A stretch of 64,000 bases of DNA from Prinsepia uniflora (taxonomy: Eukaryota > Streptophyta > Magnoliopsida > Rosales > Rosaceae). The notes beneath the pieces are model-generated. The model did no database searches, was not told the DNA's origin, and was given only the letters and a program-made list of their open reading frames with translations. Where the stretch lies: the NCBI GenBank assembly GCA_032719365.1, contig CM064874.1, positions 32,536,716 through 32,600,715 on the forward strand. The letters are read 5' to 3'. Both the position numbers and the translations under genes were made by a program. Below, piece by piece: positions 1-11,901 of the stretch; position 1 is the stretch's first letter, and each line of letters begins with the position of its first letter.

Positions 1-370
1 TGTTTTTTTTCCAGAATTGGTTTCAATTGAAAGTTGTTGGTTTTGGGGAGCTGTTGAGCCATTTTATCGATCCTTACAGTTGAAGGATGTCAGTACTGAG
101 CTAAGGGTTCGAACCCATGTCCTGAGAAGACTGCTGGTGGCCGGGAACAGAAATTGAATTTTATGGGTTTATGTTCGACGATTGAAAAGTAAGGATCAGG
201 GTTCATTTTTTTGTTTTTATTAGTGGAATCAATCTCATATTCAAGGAAGAAGCTTAGGATAAACAAAGGACTGAAAACGGCTTAGAAACGGGTGAAAACC
301 GGCCTCGCCGGCTCGGTTGAACTGGACCAGTCTGGACCGGTCTGAACCGAGTTGGCTAGAGGCTGACGAT

Positions 371-431
371 GACACTGTAGCAGGCTCGTGGCTCCCACGC
401 GCAGCCTCTTTGGGCGGCGCATGAGGGCGTG
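371..431 (+). repeat. GC-rich hairpin block of the LTR (CACGCGC/GCGC triad)
   Basis: GACACTGTAGC is followed by CACGCGCAGCC and then GGCGGCGCATG. This block recurs in most LTRs of the window, but here it is partly degraded by C-to-T changes. Confidence 0.6.
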
Positions 432-714
432 TGGGGCTTCTTTTGGGGAAGTTTTCAACATAGTTTTCACTCTAATCGATGTAACGAACATTTTGGCACA
501 AGTTTCGAGTCGATCGGACACCGTCTCGGGGTAGTTTTGATTGTTCGAATGTTTAGGGGTTCGTTTAATTGCATTTAAAAATCCCAAAAAATTGGGGAAA
601 TTAGGGTAATCTTAAATGAAGTGTTTGTGACCCGAAATGGTAACTTTTGACAGGTCGGGATATTCCTGAGGCAGCCAAGGAGCGTACGGGACGCGATTGA
701 CGCATTCGGACCTA

Positions 715-1659
715 GTGAGTTGACTTTTTGTTTTCTAACCGAGCATGCATAACTGTTTTTACTTATTTGTTTATGTTTCGATATATGATTTTATGCTTAT
801 GGCTTCTATTTTCTTGCTTTAAATGATTGCACGTTTTTCAATACGAGTTATCGGATTTGCACGTACTTCGAGAATATGATTTCTGTTATGTTTTTGAGGA
901 TGATTTCGGATAGATGATTTATGTTTATACGCATTTTGTTTTACTAAATATTTGTGGATATGATTTGAGATATGGAAGTGAAATTCAGGCGGAAGTCCCA
1001 TTTTGATCAAACGTGATTTCGGCTTTCGAAGATTTCCAGTTTGGTTTTGGCTTTCGGTTTTCGATGGATTTTTCTTATGCTTGAAAAATGGTTTTGGGTT
1101 TAAAGACCCGGAAAAAGGGAAAATCCCGCTGGATCTGGTTTTGAGTTTAAAGACTCGGATTAATTGATGGGGGGAGGGCCCTGGATTACTATGTTTTGAG
1201 TTTAAAGACTCAGTATATGTTTTGAGTTTAAAGACTAGGTGATTGTGATCCCCACCCCCCTCCCCCTCCTCTCCGAGGCTTGTGATTGTGTTTTGAGTTT
1301 AAAGACTCGTTGATATCCCGGGAAGGCCTGGTTATTGCGCATGGTTTTGAGTTTAAAGACTCGGGCGCACTTGAGATCCAATAAACTTGTATGATTGATG
1401 TTTTTCACTGGTTTTCAATTGTTTTGGGCTGTGTCCCAAATAACTTGGTTCTTATGGGTTTAGGGCCGAGTGCCCGAACTTTGGTTTGATTTCTGATGAT
1501 TTCCACCCTTATTTGCATATCGTACATATGATTGTTTTCAGATACTTGGTTATGCCTGCATGTTTTAAAATGGAGGGTGAACCCTGGTTTATTTCACAAC
1601 TGTTTTATAACTTTTATTTTTAGTCCACTCACGCTTTTAATGTTTTTAACACCCTCCAG
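715..1659 (+). other. Intron-like cassette in LTR 1-1937
   Basis: It starts GTGAGTTGAC (715-724), carries GCATGC nearby, and ends with GTCCACTCAC (1623-1632) followed by ACCCTCCAG|GT (acceptor AG at 1658-1659). It contains eight short hairpin motifs between 1096 and 1475. Splicing is an inference from the consensus-like ends. Confidence 0.5.
1096..1475 (+). repeat. Array of short hairpins (GAGTTTAAAGACTC type)
   Basis: Stems are read directly at 1096 (GGGT/ACCC), 1143, 1198, 1295 and 1349 (GAGT/ACTC), 1224 (last base mutated), 1426 (GGGCTGTGTCCC) and 1463 (GGGCCGAGTGCCC). Most are preceded by TTTT. Copies differ in stem sequence but mostly keep pairing. Confidence 0.8.
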
Positions 1660-1937
1660 GTCGTGGTGCTAGCGCCGGGGCTAACGTTGAGGCAGAGGCG
1701 GAGGCATAGGGTTTTCCCGTTGCGCGTGTAGTCAGCTCTTAGTAGGATTTTTTGTCTTATCTTGTACTGTTACTATGCTCTGTGCTACGGTTGACTAGTT
1801 GTGTTATAACTTCTCCCTGGTCTGGCAATGTATATCTCGTGGTTTTTTGTGGTTATTTTGGTCTTTTAAGTTGGGTTGTCAGACGGGAGCAGGGTTCGTT
1901 CCGGTTATTGAGGTGATAATCGGGGTGGGTCCTGTCA

Positions 1938-2527
1938 ATAGAGAAGTCATCCATGAAGTTTTCAATGATGTCCCCCACCATATTTGAAAATATACTCATT
2001 ATACACCTTTGGAAAGTGGCGGGTGCATTACAAAGATCAGAGGGCATCCTCCTATAGGCAAAGGTTCCATAGGTGCAAGTGAAGGTGGTCTTCTCTTGGT
2101 CCTCAGGTGCAATGGAAATCTGATTCTATCCTGAATATCCATCCAAAAAGCAATAGTGAGAGTGGCCTGCCAAACGTTCCAACATCTAGTCAATGAAGGG
2201 AAGGGGAAAGTGGTTTTTCCTAGTGGTGGTGTTGAGTCTCCTATAGTGAATGCACACTCTCCATCCAATTTGAGCCCTTTGAGGGACCAAATCATCTTGC
2301 TCATTCTTCACCACAGTGATGCCACTCTTCTTAGGCACCAATTGTACTGGACTCACCTACTTGGAGTCACTAATAAGGTAGAAGATCCAAACATCTAGAA
2401 GTTTGAGGATCTCATTCTTGACCACTTCCTTCATAGGAGGATGCAGCCTTCTCTGGCTCTCCCATGACGATTTGGCATCAGGCTCGAAAAGGATCCTATG
2501 CATACACTTGGCCGAGCAGATTCCCAT
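1938..2527 (-). pseudogene. Athila-like Ty3/gypsy reverse transcriptase fragment
   Basis: Read on the minus strand from 2527 to 1938, this is the N-terminal two thirds of a Ty3/gypsy reverse transcriptase. Visible landmarks are CMHRI at the start, VPKKSG, the YRRLN motif, the CNAPATFQRCIM block and the active-site FMDD box at the 1938 end. All lie in one reading frame, broken by three in-frame stops, each TAG, after SDSK, FID and GYSG. The glycine expected in the PFGLCNAP block is replaced (PSDLC). It is cut at FMDDF by the LTR at 1-1937 and at its N-terminal side by the solo LTR beginning at 2528. Across that insertion the frame continues exactly into the coding remnant at 8798-9084, so both pieces belong to one old element. 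The Athila assignment rests on the NAPATFQRC and FMDDFS motifs (family knowledge). Confidence 0.9.
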
Positions 2528-2914
2528 TGACAGGACCCGTCCCCAAAGGACAAAGTTAACCGTGCCCGGTCCTGCTCCCGTCTGACAAGTCAACTGAAAG
2601 TCCGAAACTACCCTTCAGCTGACAGGACCCACCCCGATTATCGCCTCGATAATCGGAAGGCATCCTACTCCCGTCTGACAATCGAAACCAAAAGACCGGA
2701 AAAAAAATAAATAGTAATACATCACACCCATTGTCAGACCAGGGAGATTAAACAGATACAACCGACTAGACGTCAAGTCCACAGTTTCACAGAGCGATAT
2801 AATACAAAACAGGTTAAAGAAACGAATCCTACTCTGTGAACTAACTACTCCGCAACGGAAAACTTTATGCCTCCGCCTCTGCCTCGGTGCTTGTCCCCGC
2901 ACTTGTACCACGAC

Positions 2915-3809
2915 CTGGAGGGAATTTAAAACAACAAAGTGTGAGTGGGCCGAAACATAAGTTTTACAGGAAAAATAGTTTTTCCGAAATCGGGTTCGCC
3001 CTCCAGTTTTGTAACACGCATGCATAACCAAATTTCAAAATTTGCATATTAGACTTTTGAAACACTTTTTCCGAAACCCATGAAAAACGTTACAAAGGAT
3101 CGTCATAACTCATGTAAAACCATTTAATAATGCCAGATTCCAGAAACCGTCATTTTGAAACGTTAAATGCACAAATCAAGTAAAACGTGAATCAAAAACC
3201 ACAATTATGCCGTTGGATCCATCCGATTCTTTAAACTCAATATTAGGCTTTCCCGGGATATCAACGAGTCTTTGAACTCAAAACATGATTAGTAGGCCTC
3301 GGGGGTATCACAATAATCGAGTCTTTAAACTCACGAGTCTTTAAACTCAAATTCCGGGCCCGCCCCCGTCATCAACATACCGGGTCTTTAAACCCAAAAC
3401 CAGATCCAACCATTAACCGGGTCTTTAAACCCAAAACCATTTTTTAAACACAATAAACCAAGATTCATCACAAACCGTTTTCCAACATCATTCCAAAAAC
3501 ATATCACATCATAATAGGACTTATGTCCGAATTCACATGCAATTTCCGAAAATTACTTCACAATATGATCAAACATCATAAATCCGAAACATGCATATTC
3601 ATATCTAGGTACTTCATCAAAATCACCACGCATGCATAAGCGAAAACCATAACCTCGAAATGCGTGAAATACGATAAATATCTCGAAAAGCGTGAAAACA
3701 CGTAAAACCGATATATCATATCACCATCATAAAATCATATGTAAAACCATGAGATAAATAAGCAAAATAGTCATGCATTCCCAATTTAGAAATCAAAAAG
3801 TCCACTCAC
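2915..3809 (-). other. Intron-like cassette of LTR 2620-5609
   Basis: On the minus strand the donor side reads AAGACT|GTGAGTGGAC (3809-3800). The far end reads GCCCACTCAC (2950-2941) followed by CCCTCCAG|GT (acceptor at 2917-2915). Hairpin units of GAGTCTTTAAACTC and GGGTCTTTAAACCC type lie between 3214 and 3440. Confidence 0.55.
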
Positions 3810-4097
3810 AGTCTTAGGACGTGTCAATCGCGTCCCACGCGCTCCTCCGTAGCTTCGGAAGTGTCCGGGCCTGTAAAAATGTACAAGAAGGGTTACAAAC
3901 ATCCTCAAATAGCTCGTATGATTTTTCCCTAATTTCCCCGGATTTTTCGGCGAAATAAACCTTAAGGACCTAAACTTCCGAGCTCCCGAAATTATCCCGA
4001 ACGACTCCCGAACAACTCGAACTCTAAAGCTAAAATGTTAATTAGACTGAAAGGAACAATTTCCATGTTGACCGTGATCGGAGATGACATCGTACGC

Positions 4098-4163
4098 GCC
4101 GTCACGCGCCGCCCAAAGTGGCTGCGCGTGAAGGCCACGCGCCAAGCTACAGTGTCATCGTTC
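4098..4163 (-). repeat. CACGCGC-GCGCGTG-CACGCGC triad
   Basis: On the plus strand CACGCGCCGCCC, GGCTGCGCGTG and CCACGCGCC follow one another, then AGCTACAGTGTC. The central GCGCGTG can pair with either neighbour. Confidence 0.7.
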
Positions 4164-5694
4164 TTACCCGGATAGACTGATAAACGGGTCTGTTACCCGC
4201 GACTCAACCCGACCAGTTCAAGCTCATTTCTCAATCAATTCCTCCCGTTTTCAATCCTATTATCTTCTCTAACCCATTAATTTCAGGTCTGTGTTGATGA
4301 CTAACCTCGACTAACACCAGAACGACCCAACTCAAGCTCAAACAGTCGATCAAGTCGACGTCTGGAACTCACCCTACACGATTCCATTTCCAAATTAATT
4401 TCACCAGTAGCTTAAGGGGACTTATACGAACTCAATGGTACAATCAATTGGACTCGCCGTTACCTGGAAGTCGTCGACCTCAAGCTCGAAAATTCTCAGA
4501 ACCAGGGAGCTCCGTTCTTGGCCAATTCGTGAGTGTCGTCCTTCGAATTCAACGTGGTTGGTTTCCTCTTGCTCCCAGAAGACTAGAATGGCCCTTGGTT
4601 TCGATCAACAAGCCTCAGAAATCGAATTCAATTTTTTCCCTCCAACTGGTTCTTCTCTGAACTGGTACCTGGGCTCCTGAGCAATCCTTGCTCAATTTGC
4701 TTGATCTCGTGCACGGTTATGCTTCTGCTGCTCCCAGAAAACTCTCAGTGTGTCTACTTTGGTCCCTAAACCAGTAGAAACTGAACTCTGAGATTTCCCC
4801 CCAAAAACCCGAAACTGATTTCTCACTGTTTCTCTCAATCTCTCTCAGTCTCTCCTCAGCAGCATGATCCCAAATGAGCTCCCAGACTCAAAGGCGACCA
4901 GGTAATCGATCAAAGCGCCCAGCAACCCATGGGAAACCGTCTAAGGTTTTCTGAAAATGTCTCCCACGCACACAGAAACCATGGCCAATTCGAGCTCTCC
5001 CGTGCCATGCACTCTGTTCAGCCGTGCACCTGAGCCACTCCACCCTGCTTCCACTACCTCAAACAACTTAAACAATGCCCTGAGCCTTCCACTAAGCCTT
5101 AAACAATTGAACGCACAAGACCCACGGCCGCTGCTCTGTTTTCCACGGTGGTGAACAGTACCCCGTGCGAAAATTACCAAAATGCCCGCAGGGCGAAAAT
5201 TACCAAAATGCCCTCCAACTTCCGTGACCCGTAACTTGGCCATCCGATGTCCATTTCAAGCGTGCCGCCTGTCGTTGTACTCAGGGCGTCGAGACGAACA
5301 TAAAGGTCTTCGAGTCAAATGAATATCAGTTGTCAAACAAAAAGTCAACTTTTCCCCTTAAAAACGTCCAACTACGATAATGCCCCTGAACTTCCGAACA
5401 TCATAACTTTCACCCTGTTCGTCCGAATCGAACGTGCCACCTGTCTATGAACTCGTGACGTCCCGAACTACGTCACGGTCATCGCTCAACGTCCGTTCGA
5501 CCTCCCAATCAAAAAGTCAACAAATTGACCACACGAATCACAGGGGTAAAAACGTCATTTTATTCAATATTTTATAATATTACATTTCCAGAACGTCCGG
5601 GGCGTTACATCAGCACCTGCCAGACAAGGGATATTTGCGCCGGTGCCCGCTCATACCTCCACCTCTCAAATAGCCTCGATCATCGCGCCACGAC

Positions 5695-7157
5695 CTGAAG
5701 GGTTAATAAAACAGAAAAGGTGTGAGTGGACAAAAATGACCTCTTATAAAAACATTTGCCAAAATACATTCTTACCCTCCAGTTTTCACAAACTTGCATG
5801 CATATCGTAAAACATGAGTAATAATATGAAATCATTCAAGTATGAACAGTGGACCGATAAACTCAAAACATATTTTCCCATGGTCCATAAAACTCATGTT
5901 CACCAAATCAGTTCATGTTATAAAACATCAAATCCCGGCTCTCAGGCCAAAACATGTGCAAACATAATCACCTAGCCACAAAGACCTAGAACCCGTACTC
6001 AATACCAGTACGTTATCACAAACAACATCAATCAGCTCTAATCACCAGTGCACAATAAATATATCAATCCAATCAATCCGCACTACTCACAAGTGCATAA
6101 AATATCACAAATCACATCTGCACTACTCACAAGTGCACAATCAATCAAACTGCACTACTCACAAGTGCTGCACTACGCGTAGGCCAATATCCAGTCACTC
6201 TCTCGGGAAAAGACACCTTTGGGCTCAACCCCCTCGGGCTCAGTCACCTCTGGGCGAACACATCCCCAGGCTCAGACCCATCCGAGTGGTACATCCAGGC
6301 TCAGTCTCATCCGAGAAGCTAACTACCATAGGATCAACTCATGATCCTACAATCACATCCCCCAAGCTCCGGTCGTCTGGGTAATCCCCCCAAGCTCCGA
6401 CCGTCTGGGAATATCACAATCACAATGAAAACCATCTCGGGAATTACATCCCAAAACATTTCAATCAAATCTTGTCTTCATACAAAGTCAAGATCATTCC
6501 CGACTGGGTCTTAAAGCCCAAAATACCATTTACACGTACTTCTTTAAAATCACCTTTTAAATCAATAAAATAATCCGGAAATCATCATTGACTCACCAAC
6601 AAAGTCAAAATATCATTTTAGAAATCATTTAACCTTCGGGCCTAGCCCAAAACATCATTTGCACGTTCCTCGTAAAACGTGCCCGAAAGACTGATTAAAA
6701 TAATCATAAAATCACATAAATCATTAATTTCACAAATTCACAAGTGACTCCAAATCTGAGTCAAAATCACTATTCACTTGGGTTCTCACGCCCAAAATAT
6801 CATTATCACGCAAATCCATGCGTTGCAACCTCCGTTGCCATTTTCACGTAAATCCACGAAATTGACCATTGACTCATTCCCGAGTCACCACATCATTTTT
6901 CAATCCATGACTCAATAATCCGAGTCCAAACATTATTTTCAATCAATTTCAATCCCGGACTCATAAACCAAGTCCAAACATCATTTTTACCAAATTTCGT
7001 AATTTCTCGAAAATCGCCCAAAATAATAATATAATAATCATAAAACCGAGAAATTACCGGATTGAAACATAAATCATGCCCAAGCATATAAAATCATATA
7101 ATAAGGCATATAAATCATATATGCATGCATCACGGTTAGAAAACAAAGTGCACTCAC
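5695..7157 (-). other. Intron-like cassette of LTR 2528-8797
   Basis: The donor side on the minus strand is GTGTGT|GTGAGTGCAC (7157-7148). The far side is GTCCACTCAC (5731-5722) then ACCCTTCAG|GT (acceptor at 5697-5695). The hairpins inside use different stems, for example GACTCCAAATCTGAGTC near 6744, GGGCCTAGCCC near 6640 and GACTCATTCCCGAGTC near 6871. Confidence 0.5.
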
Positions 7158-7447
7158 ACACACCGTCCAAAACGGTTCGTTTCCGAGCTGCACGTTTTTC
7201 CGTAAATTCTGGAAATCACAACTCCTGTCCAAAATCATTATAGAGGGTTACTAACATCTCAAAATACATCATATAATTTTCCCCAATTTTTCTGGGATTT
7301 AAATACGTATTTTTAACGTAAAACAAAACTTCGGATACGCGGAACATTATCGAAACAATATCCGATTTCCTCGAAACCAACGTTAAAATGTTCGTTACAC
7401 TGAGAGGATCAAAAGTCATATTGATCGTACCTCGGGATTCTCACTCA

Positions 7448-7512
7448 CGCGCCCCCACGCGCCGCCGCAAGCGGCTGCGCGTGGAAGCCACGCGCCAGCT
7501 ACAGTACTGTCG
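7448..7512 (-). repeat. CACGCGC-GCGCGTG-CACGCGC triad
   Basis: CACGCGCCGCCGC, GCGGCTGCGCGTGG and CCACGCGCCAGC stand in series. GCGCGTGG and CCACGCGC form a perfect 8-base stem with a short AAG loop. Confidence 0.7.
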
Positions 7513-8797
7513 TCTCAACCCGTTTCTCTGTAAAACGGGTCCAGTTGGCCCGCGAGATAACCCGTCTTGTCTCCTATCAATTCGATACTAATTAATTCAA
7601 TTGAGCATTCAAACAGCTTCTATTTGAATCCAATTAAGGTTCTGTGAAGTCAATTTCACGAACAATTACCTCAAATCAGTCGACACAAACTCGATTATTC
7701 GAAGAACAGCCGCACACTGTGCAAAGATGGAACTTCATCAATCTCCAATGTTTTCCTTCAATTGATCTTTCCAGAAAGCATCGTGGGATCCTCAGGAACA
7801 TCATCCCCAGTTCAATTTCTTCCATCGAAGCCTCAAATTCCTCGACTCAAGCTCAAAATTTCAGAAAGCTTCCTTCCTCGGTTCTACCTCAAATCGACCT
7901 CAATTCAACTTCGTTCCTTCTACAAAATTGATCGTAGCAATCCCAGAAGACTAAAACTAAACCCAATTTCGATCAACAAGGCTCAATTCTTCCAATTCGA
8001 TTTTTCCTCCAAATTTCTAAAACCCGAATTCCAGTTTCCTTCTCACAATCAATCTCTCGTGTTTACCCAGTTGAGTTAGTCTCAACAAGCACTCGATTTT
8101 TCCCTCAAAACCAGTTAGAAAAGGCAGTTAACTCTCTCCAATTTACTTCCCAAATTTTTACACGGTTTGAAGAACAAAGGAGATTAATGGAGGAATTAAA
8201 AATAATTAGGATTAATTAATTAATAAAACATCATGATTGTTTTTACCCCAAAACATGGAGCTGAAATCAGGCCATAATTTAAGGGATGAGTGACTCTTGT
8301 CACTCATCCAGGTGTGTTCAGTCACCGGGTACTGTTCATATTAAAATATTATTTTAATCCCGAATCGTTGGTTAATCGAGCCCGATTCCGTGACCATAAC
8401 TTCGTCGTCGAATCTCCGATTTCGGCATGCCGCTTGTCGTTGGATTCGTATCGACGAGACCTACGTAACGGTCCTTGGCCCTCGTCCATCGGTCCTTGGC
8501 CCCTAATATGCCAAATTACCAAAATACCCCTCAACTTCCGAACGCCATAACTTTTTCCTTGAATGTCGGAATCGAACGTGCCACCTGTCTATGAACTCGT
8601 GACGTCCCGAACTACGTCACAGACATCGGTCAAAGTCCATTTGACCGCCCGAACTAAAAGTCAACATTTTGCCCACGCTAGGGGCAAAACGGTCATTTTG
8701 CACAATTCGTCCTATTTCACTCAACTAATCCCCGATTAGTCATTCTAAATCATAATTAATTAATATTCAATCTCGATATTCGGGACGGTTCATTACA

Positions 8798-9084
8798 CCC
8801 ATAATGTCAGTTATGGACCATCCAATGGCCGTGTGGTGAGAGTGAAGGACTTGAACCAATTGTTCATCCTCTTTGTCACTCAAGTGGGAAGAGATGATGA
8901 CGGGCAGTGTTTGGTTGGATCCAAGGAAGGCATACTTGAGGTGTGCATGGAGAGGCTTGAGCTCTAAGATAGGAGGTTCAACTGAGGAAGGCTGGATCTT
9001 AGTGGTAGGAATGGCCAAGGGCTCTAAGGGGGACGTGAACTGAGGTATAGGGATTGAAGTGTTGAGATAGTTAAGGACTTCCAT
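8798..9084 (-). pseudogene. Athila-like pol: linker between protease and reverse transcriptase
   Basis: Minus-strand frame with PPILELKPLHAHLKYAFLG, then LPVIISS and AIGWSITDI, the conserved region just before the RT domain of Athila-type pol. Subtracting the solo LTR and one copy of its CCCAT duplication puts this frame exactly in phase with the RT fragment at 1938-2527, which confirms that the two were once contiguous. The ORF then continues a few codons into the LTR, which is artificial. No stop lies inside the host part. Confidence 0.88.
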
Positions 9085-10137
9085 GACCCTTTATCTTAAG
9101 GGACCTTCAGGGGCAGGAGTTGTGGTCAATGCACTCTCCATTTCATCTTTGGTGCATGACTCAGCCAAGGTCTCTTAAAACAACATGTCTTGTGTTGAAA
9201 GGGAAATCCACAATGGTCTTAGAAGGGTACTAAATGGCATCATGAATGGAATAGATACTCACTTGGTCCATTACCTTAATGGAAACTTTTCCATGCTTGA
9301 CATCAATCAATCATTCAGTTGTGGCAAGTAAAGGCCTAACAAAAATAAGAGGAGGTTCCCCATTTTTTCTACATGATTCATCCGTAAGATGTAGAAATCA
9401 GTAGGGATTCATGTGTCTCCTATTTGCACTAGGACATCTTCTAGTACCCCCAACAAGATTGGTGACACAATAATTGGCCAATCTAACACACTAGTGTATG
9501 GGTTTCAACTCTCCTACGTTCAAGGACTTATAGATGTGGAAGGGCAAGATGTTTATAGGGGCACTTGTGCCACACAAGCAATGTTTAAACCTCTTGGTTT
9601 GAATGAAACAAGGCAAGGAAGGAGGGCCAGGGTCCTTGAGCTTGGTTGGCATCTTAAGTAGGGAAGCATCACATATTTTGGGGAGGTCCACTACATGAGT
9701 AGAACCAAAGCCACGCCTCCTTGACATTAGGTCCTTGATGAGCTTGGAAAAGATAGGCATATGCTGGAGGATTTGAGAGAAGGTGAGAGTGATTTGCACC
9801 TTCTTCAACATGGTGATAATCTTTTCTTCAAACTCTTCCTTGTGCTTGTCCTTGGTCTGAAAACTTCGAGGGAAAGGAAGGGATGCCTTATCAGGAACTT
9901 TTAGTGGATCTTGCTTTAGGTTGTTTGCTGGAATTTACCATGGACTTAGGGGCTGCGCGGCCAGGGAGTTGTGGGAACGCATTGCTTGTCAATGGTGATG
10001 GAATTAGGGCCGTTTGAGCTTAGTCAGGGGAAGGGCTTTGAACCTGCTCTTGTGGAACAGATCTAGCCAAACTAGGTTCAGGTACATGAGGGCTAACTTA
10101 GGGCCTCAAGGGGGATGGAAGGTCCTGAGTGCTTGGA
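9085..10137 (-). pseudogene. Athila-like gag-pol region with degraded aspartic protease
   Basis: The clearest part is minus-strand 9811-9491: a region with LKKVQITLTFSQIL and KLKDPGPPSLPC, followed by a corrupted protease active-site block (CGTSAPINILP where the family has a DLGASINLMP-like sequence). The catalytic Asp is lost. Upstream (to about 9900) is the proline/phenylalanine-rich stretch that normally precedes it. The frame is shifted relative to 8798-9084 and stops occur between. The region beyond 9900 to 10137 has no recognisable domain. It is interrupted at 10138 by a solo LTR. Confidence 0.8.
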
Positions 10138-10317
10138 TGACAGGACCAATCCCAATCCCTCCGGGATTAGTGCGGGATGACCCTGCTCCCGTCTGACATG
10201 AAGTGTCGGACAAGGGATATTTCTGACCTTTGCCCTCCCGGGCTATCAGAGTACGCCAGGATCCGGAGGAGGTATGTGATATCTCAGTCTCTGCTACAGT
10301 CCACATTCAATGTCAAC

Positions 10318-11672
10318 CTGAAGGGCAGTCAAAACATTAAAAGCTGTGAGTGGACAAAAACAAAGAGTTTATAAAAATAGTTTATCGAAGACATTTGTAC
10401 CCTTCACTAAAAAGCATGCATGCATTCGAAAACCATTTATCCAGAAATCATATGCGGGAACTAAGCCCAAAACCAAGATTGAAAGAACCATAATGAAAAT
10501 GAACTATACGGGCCACTGCCCAAAACCTGTGTAAACGCACATCATACATCATATCATATATCTCATATAGCATACATCATATATACGTATAATTCACACA
10601 ACCAATCCTGTCATGGTTTCCAAAGCTACGCGCGTACTACCCAGGTCTCAATCCGAGTCTTCTCAAAGTCAAGATCAATGTCCGCAGACCACTGACCCTA
10701 CCCGAGGTAATAGTAATCATAGCCTTCCTGAGAGTAAGGAACCCAACTGGGGGGTGACTCCACTCAGTCGATGCTCAGTGACTACTCCGGGGTCCACCCA
10801 AGCCAACGACCCTCCCCGGAGGAGATAATAGAACAAGTAAAGGAAGGTAGATGAACATATATATACATAACATAAACATTCATGCCCGGTTCCCCTGAAC
10901 CGTCATGATCCATAACATCCATAACAATGGTTCATGCCGGTTCCCATAAACCGTCATGAACCAAAATGACCTCTCTAGAGTTCATGCCGGTTCCCATAAA
11001 CCGTGATGAACTTGGAAATCCATCTAGGGTCCCTGACCCGAAATCATCAGTGTAAAACAACTGGGTCTCGTGCCCGAACATATGACTCAACTGGGCATCC
11101 TGCCCGATATCTAAGGGTCAGTCACGACTCTGATCGTAGTGATGTGTGCAATCATCCATCCAGGACCGCCCTCAATCTTGGTATGTCGCCGTGAACGTAT
11201 CAACCTACGCGACCACCACAAGATCATGGTGCACTCATCACCGATCGATATCCTGAACCGTCAGCACTCCGAAGTCGAGCCTCCCCAGGTTGCCCGACCA
11301 CGAATCGTGCATCGTGACCTCTCAGGAAGGAACACATCCCAATCCGAAGGCGAGCGTCATATCGTCGATCTCCGTGCACATAGCACCCGTCGCGACCACG
11401 ATTTAGACCCGAAGGTCGTAAATAGCGTCGTATGCCCGAGACAACACCAAATGGGTCTCATACCCGAGTTTATTCTTTTAGAAATCCAAAACTAAATCAT
11501 TTAAATCAATAAAGAAATACAGACCCGTATAAGCACCGTATAAGGTCGAAACCTCGAAATACGTGCTTATACGTAACCACATACAAATGCACCCATGGCA
11601 TCATCAAACATGTAATAAAACATATAATAAACATTTATGCATGCACCAATTTAGAAAACAAGGTCCACTCAC
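10318..11672 (-). other. Intron-like cassette of LTR 10138-15888
   Basis: The minus-strand donor is GACGGTCT|GTGAGTGGAC (11672-11663). The far end is GTCCACTCAC (10355-10346) then TGCCCTTCAG|GT (acceptor at 10320-10318). GCATGCAT lies just inside both ends. Confidence 0.55.
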
Positions 11673-11901
11673 AGACCGTCCGAGTTGCCGCCTCGATTTA
11701 CGTGCGATACGGCTCCCCGAGCCGATCACCGTCACTGGGACTCCCGAACCTGTCTAAATCGTACTAGAAGGTTGCTAACTACTTAATTAACCTCCCATTA
11801 AAGCCCCGTAATTTTCCCAAACTTTTAACTATTTTTAAACCGACCCTAAACCTACCGACACCCCAAAAACTATCGAAACGATGTTCGATTGACGCGAGAC
11901 C

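Larger units (their letters stand above)
1..1937 (+). mobile_element. LTR of a TGTAAC...TGTCA family, 5' end outside window
   Basis: The right edge is clear: the segment ends GGGTGGGTCCTGTCA, the 3' terminus shared by the other LTRs here, preceded by the conserved CAGACGGGAGCAGGG at about 1880. What follows is reverse-transcriptase coding sequence on the other strand and not a primer-binding site, so this is a solo LTR or the 3' LTR of a plus element. The last 270 bases resemble the reverse complement of the solo LTR at 2620-5609, so they belong to one family. The left end and its target duplication are not visible. Confidence 0.85.
2620..5609 (-). mobile_element. Solo LTR nested in LTR 2528-8797
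   Basis: It begins TGACAGGACCCACCCC and ends GGGGCGTTACA, and is flanked on both sides by TCAGC (2615-2619 and 5610-5614). It is about 2.99 kb. It is the same family as the LTR at 1-1937 and related to the LTRs of the gag-only element: it shares the GAGTCTTTAAACTC motifs, the hairpin block near 4098-4163 and the AGACAGGTGGCACG box (reverse complement at about 5434). There is no coding capacity. Confidence 0.95.
2528..8797 (-). mobile_element. Solo LTR (outer), split by a nested solo LTR
   Basis: It begins TGACAGGACCC and ends GGTTCATTACA, so in its own orientation it runs TGTAATG...GGGTCCTGTCA. The target-site duplication CCCAT is present at 2523-2527 and 8798-8802. Removing the inner LTR 2620-5609 and its extra TCAGC leaves about 3.28 kb. 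No primer site or coding sequence lies inside, so it is a solo LTR left by recombination. It sits inside the pol gene of the Athila-like element without shifting that gene's ancestral frame apart from the insertion. Confidence 0.93.

Noticed and set aside
1096..1475. CRISPR-like regular array of short repeats
   Set aside because: Repeats are 12-14 bases, imperfect, unevenly spaced, lie inside plant LTRs and have no cas genes. They are retrotransposon hairpin units.
2615..3031. 138-codon ORF on the minus strand
   Set aside because: Lies at the end of a solo LTR that has exact target duplications; the protein has no domain.
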